Positions 13,474-14,082 of a stretch of 14,082 bases of DNA are shown piece by piece; the stretch's first letter is position 1, and every line of letters starts with the position of its first letter. A model generated the notes under the pieces. It was not told where the DNA came from. It saw only the letters and a program-made list of their open reading frames with translations, and did no database searches. This stretch comes from JAVBPA01 sp031549925. GTDB taxonomy: Bacteria > Bacillota > Clostridia > Oscillospirales > CAG-272. The translations under genes and the position numbers were made by a program. The stretch spans positions 1-14,082 of the forward strand of contig JAVBPA010000109.1 in NCBI GenBank assembly GCA_031549925.1, written 5' to 3'.

Positions 13474-14082
<609 letters not shown>

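Overview
This window is AT-rich DNA from a low-GC, Gram-positive, endospore-forming anaerobe of the class Clostridia. Three things support this: a complete spoIIGA-sigE sporulation pair, a T-box leader, and a partial 16S rRNA whose sequence looks like an uncultured Clostridia lineage (Oscillospirales/Ruminococcaceae-like; family placement uncertain). Coding density is high. I see no mobile elements, CRISPR or tRNA genes.

Layout. (1) 1-2597, +: a T-box riboswitch with its terminator controls one gene for an unusual fusion protein, XRE-type HTH + cupin + acyl-CoA synthetase (AMP-forming). It has its own terminator. (2) 2609-7019, +: a well-formed promoter drives moxR (AAA+ ATPase), a DUF58 protein, a polytopic membrane protein with a DUF4129-like tail, and a small SGNH/GDSL-like hydrolase, ending at a strong, probably bidirectional terminator. 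(3) 7153-11268: a sugar-catabolism cluster. An FGGY kinase and a fucose/arabinose-isomerase-like protein are read on the minus strand. A class II ketose-bisphosphate-type aldolase is read divergently on the plus strand. The two transcripts start from promoters whose -10 hexamers overlap. (4) 11368-12972, +: spoIIGA and pro-sigE. (5) 13058 to the end, +: a consensus rRNA promoter, a long purine-rich leader with a perfect 16-bp tandem repeat, a boxA-like element, a GNRA-capped hairpin, and the first ~600 nt of 16S rRNA, cut by the window edge.

How the parts may work together. The isomerase, kinase and aldolase form the core of a pathway aldose -> ketose -> ketose phosphate -> two small fragments. 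No transporter or regulator is in view, and several aldolase motif positions are non-canonical, so the substrate is open. The T-box ahead of an acyl-CoA synthetase suggests that acid activation is switched on when a tRNA is uncharged. That would fit an anabolic route in which a short branched or aryl acid is activated and then reductively carboxylated to an amino acid. This is inference. The T-box UGGU bulge implies a tRNA ending in ACCA, but I could not read the specifier codon. SpoIIGA and SigE are the mother-cell protease/sigma pair of sporulation.

The most interesting items are the T-box-controlled XRE-cupin-ligase fusion, the overlapping divergent promoters flanked by two different repeat families, the isomerase/kinase/variant-aldolase module, and the purine-rich, repeat-bearing rRNA leader.
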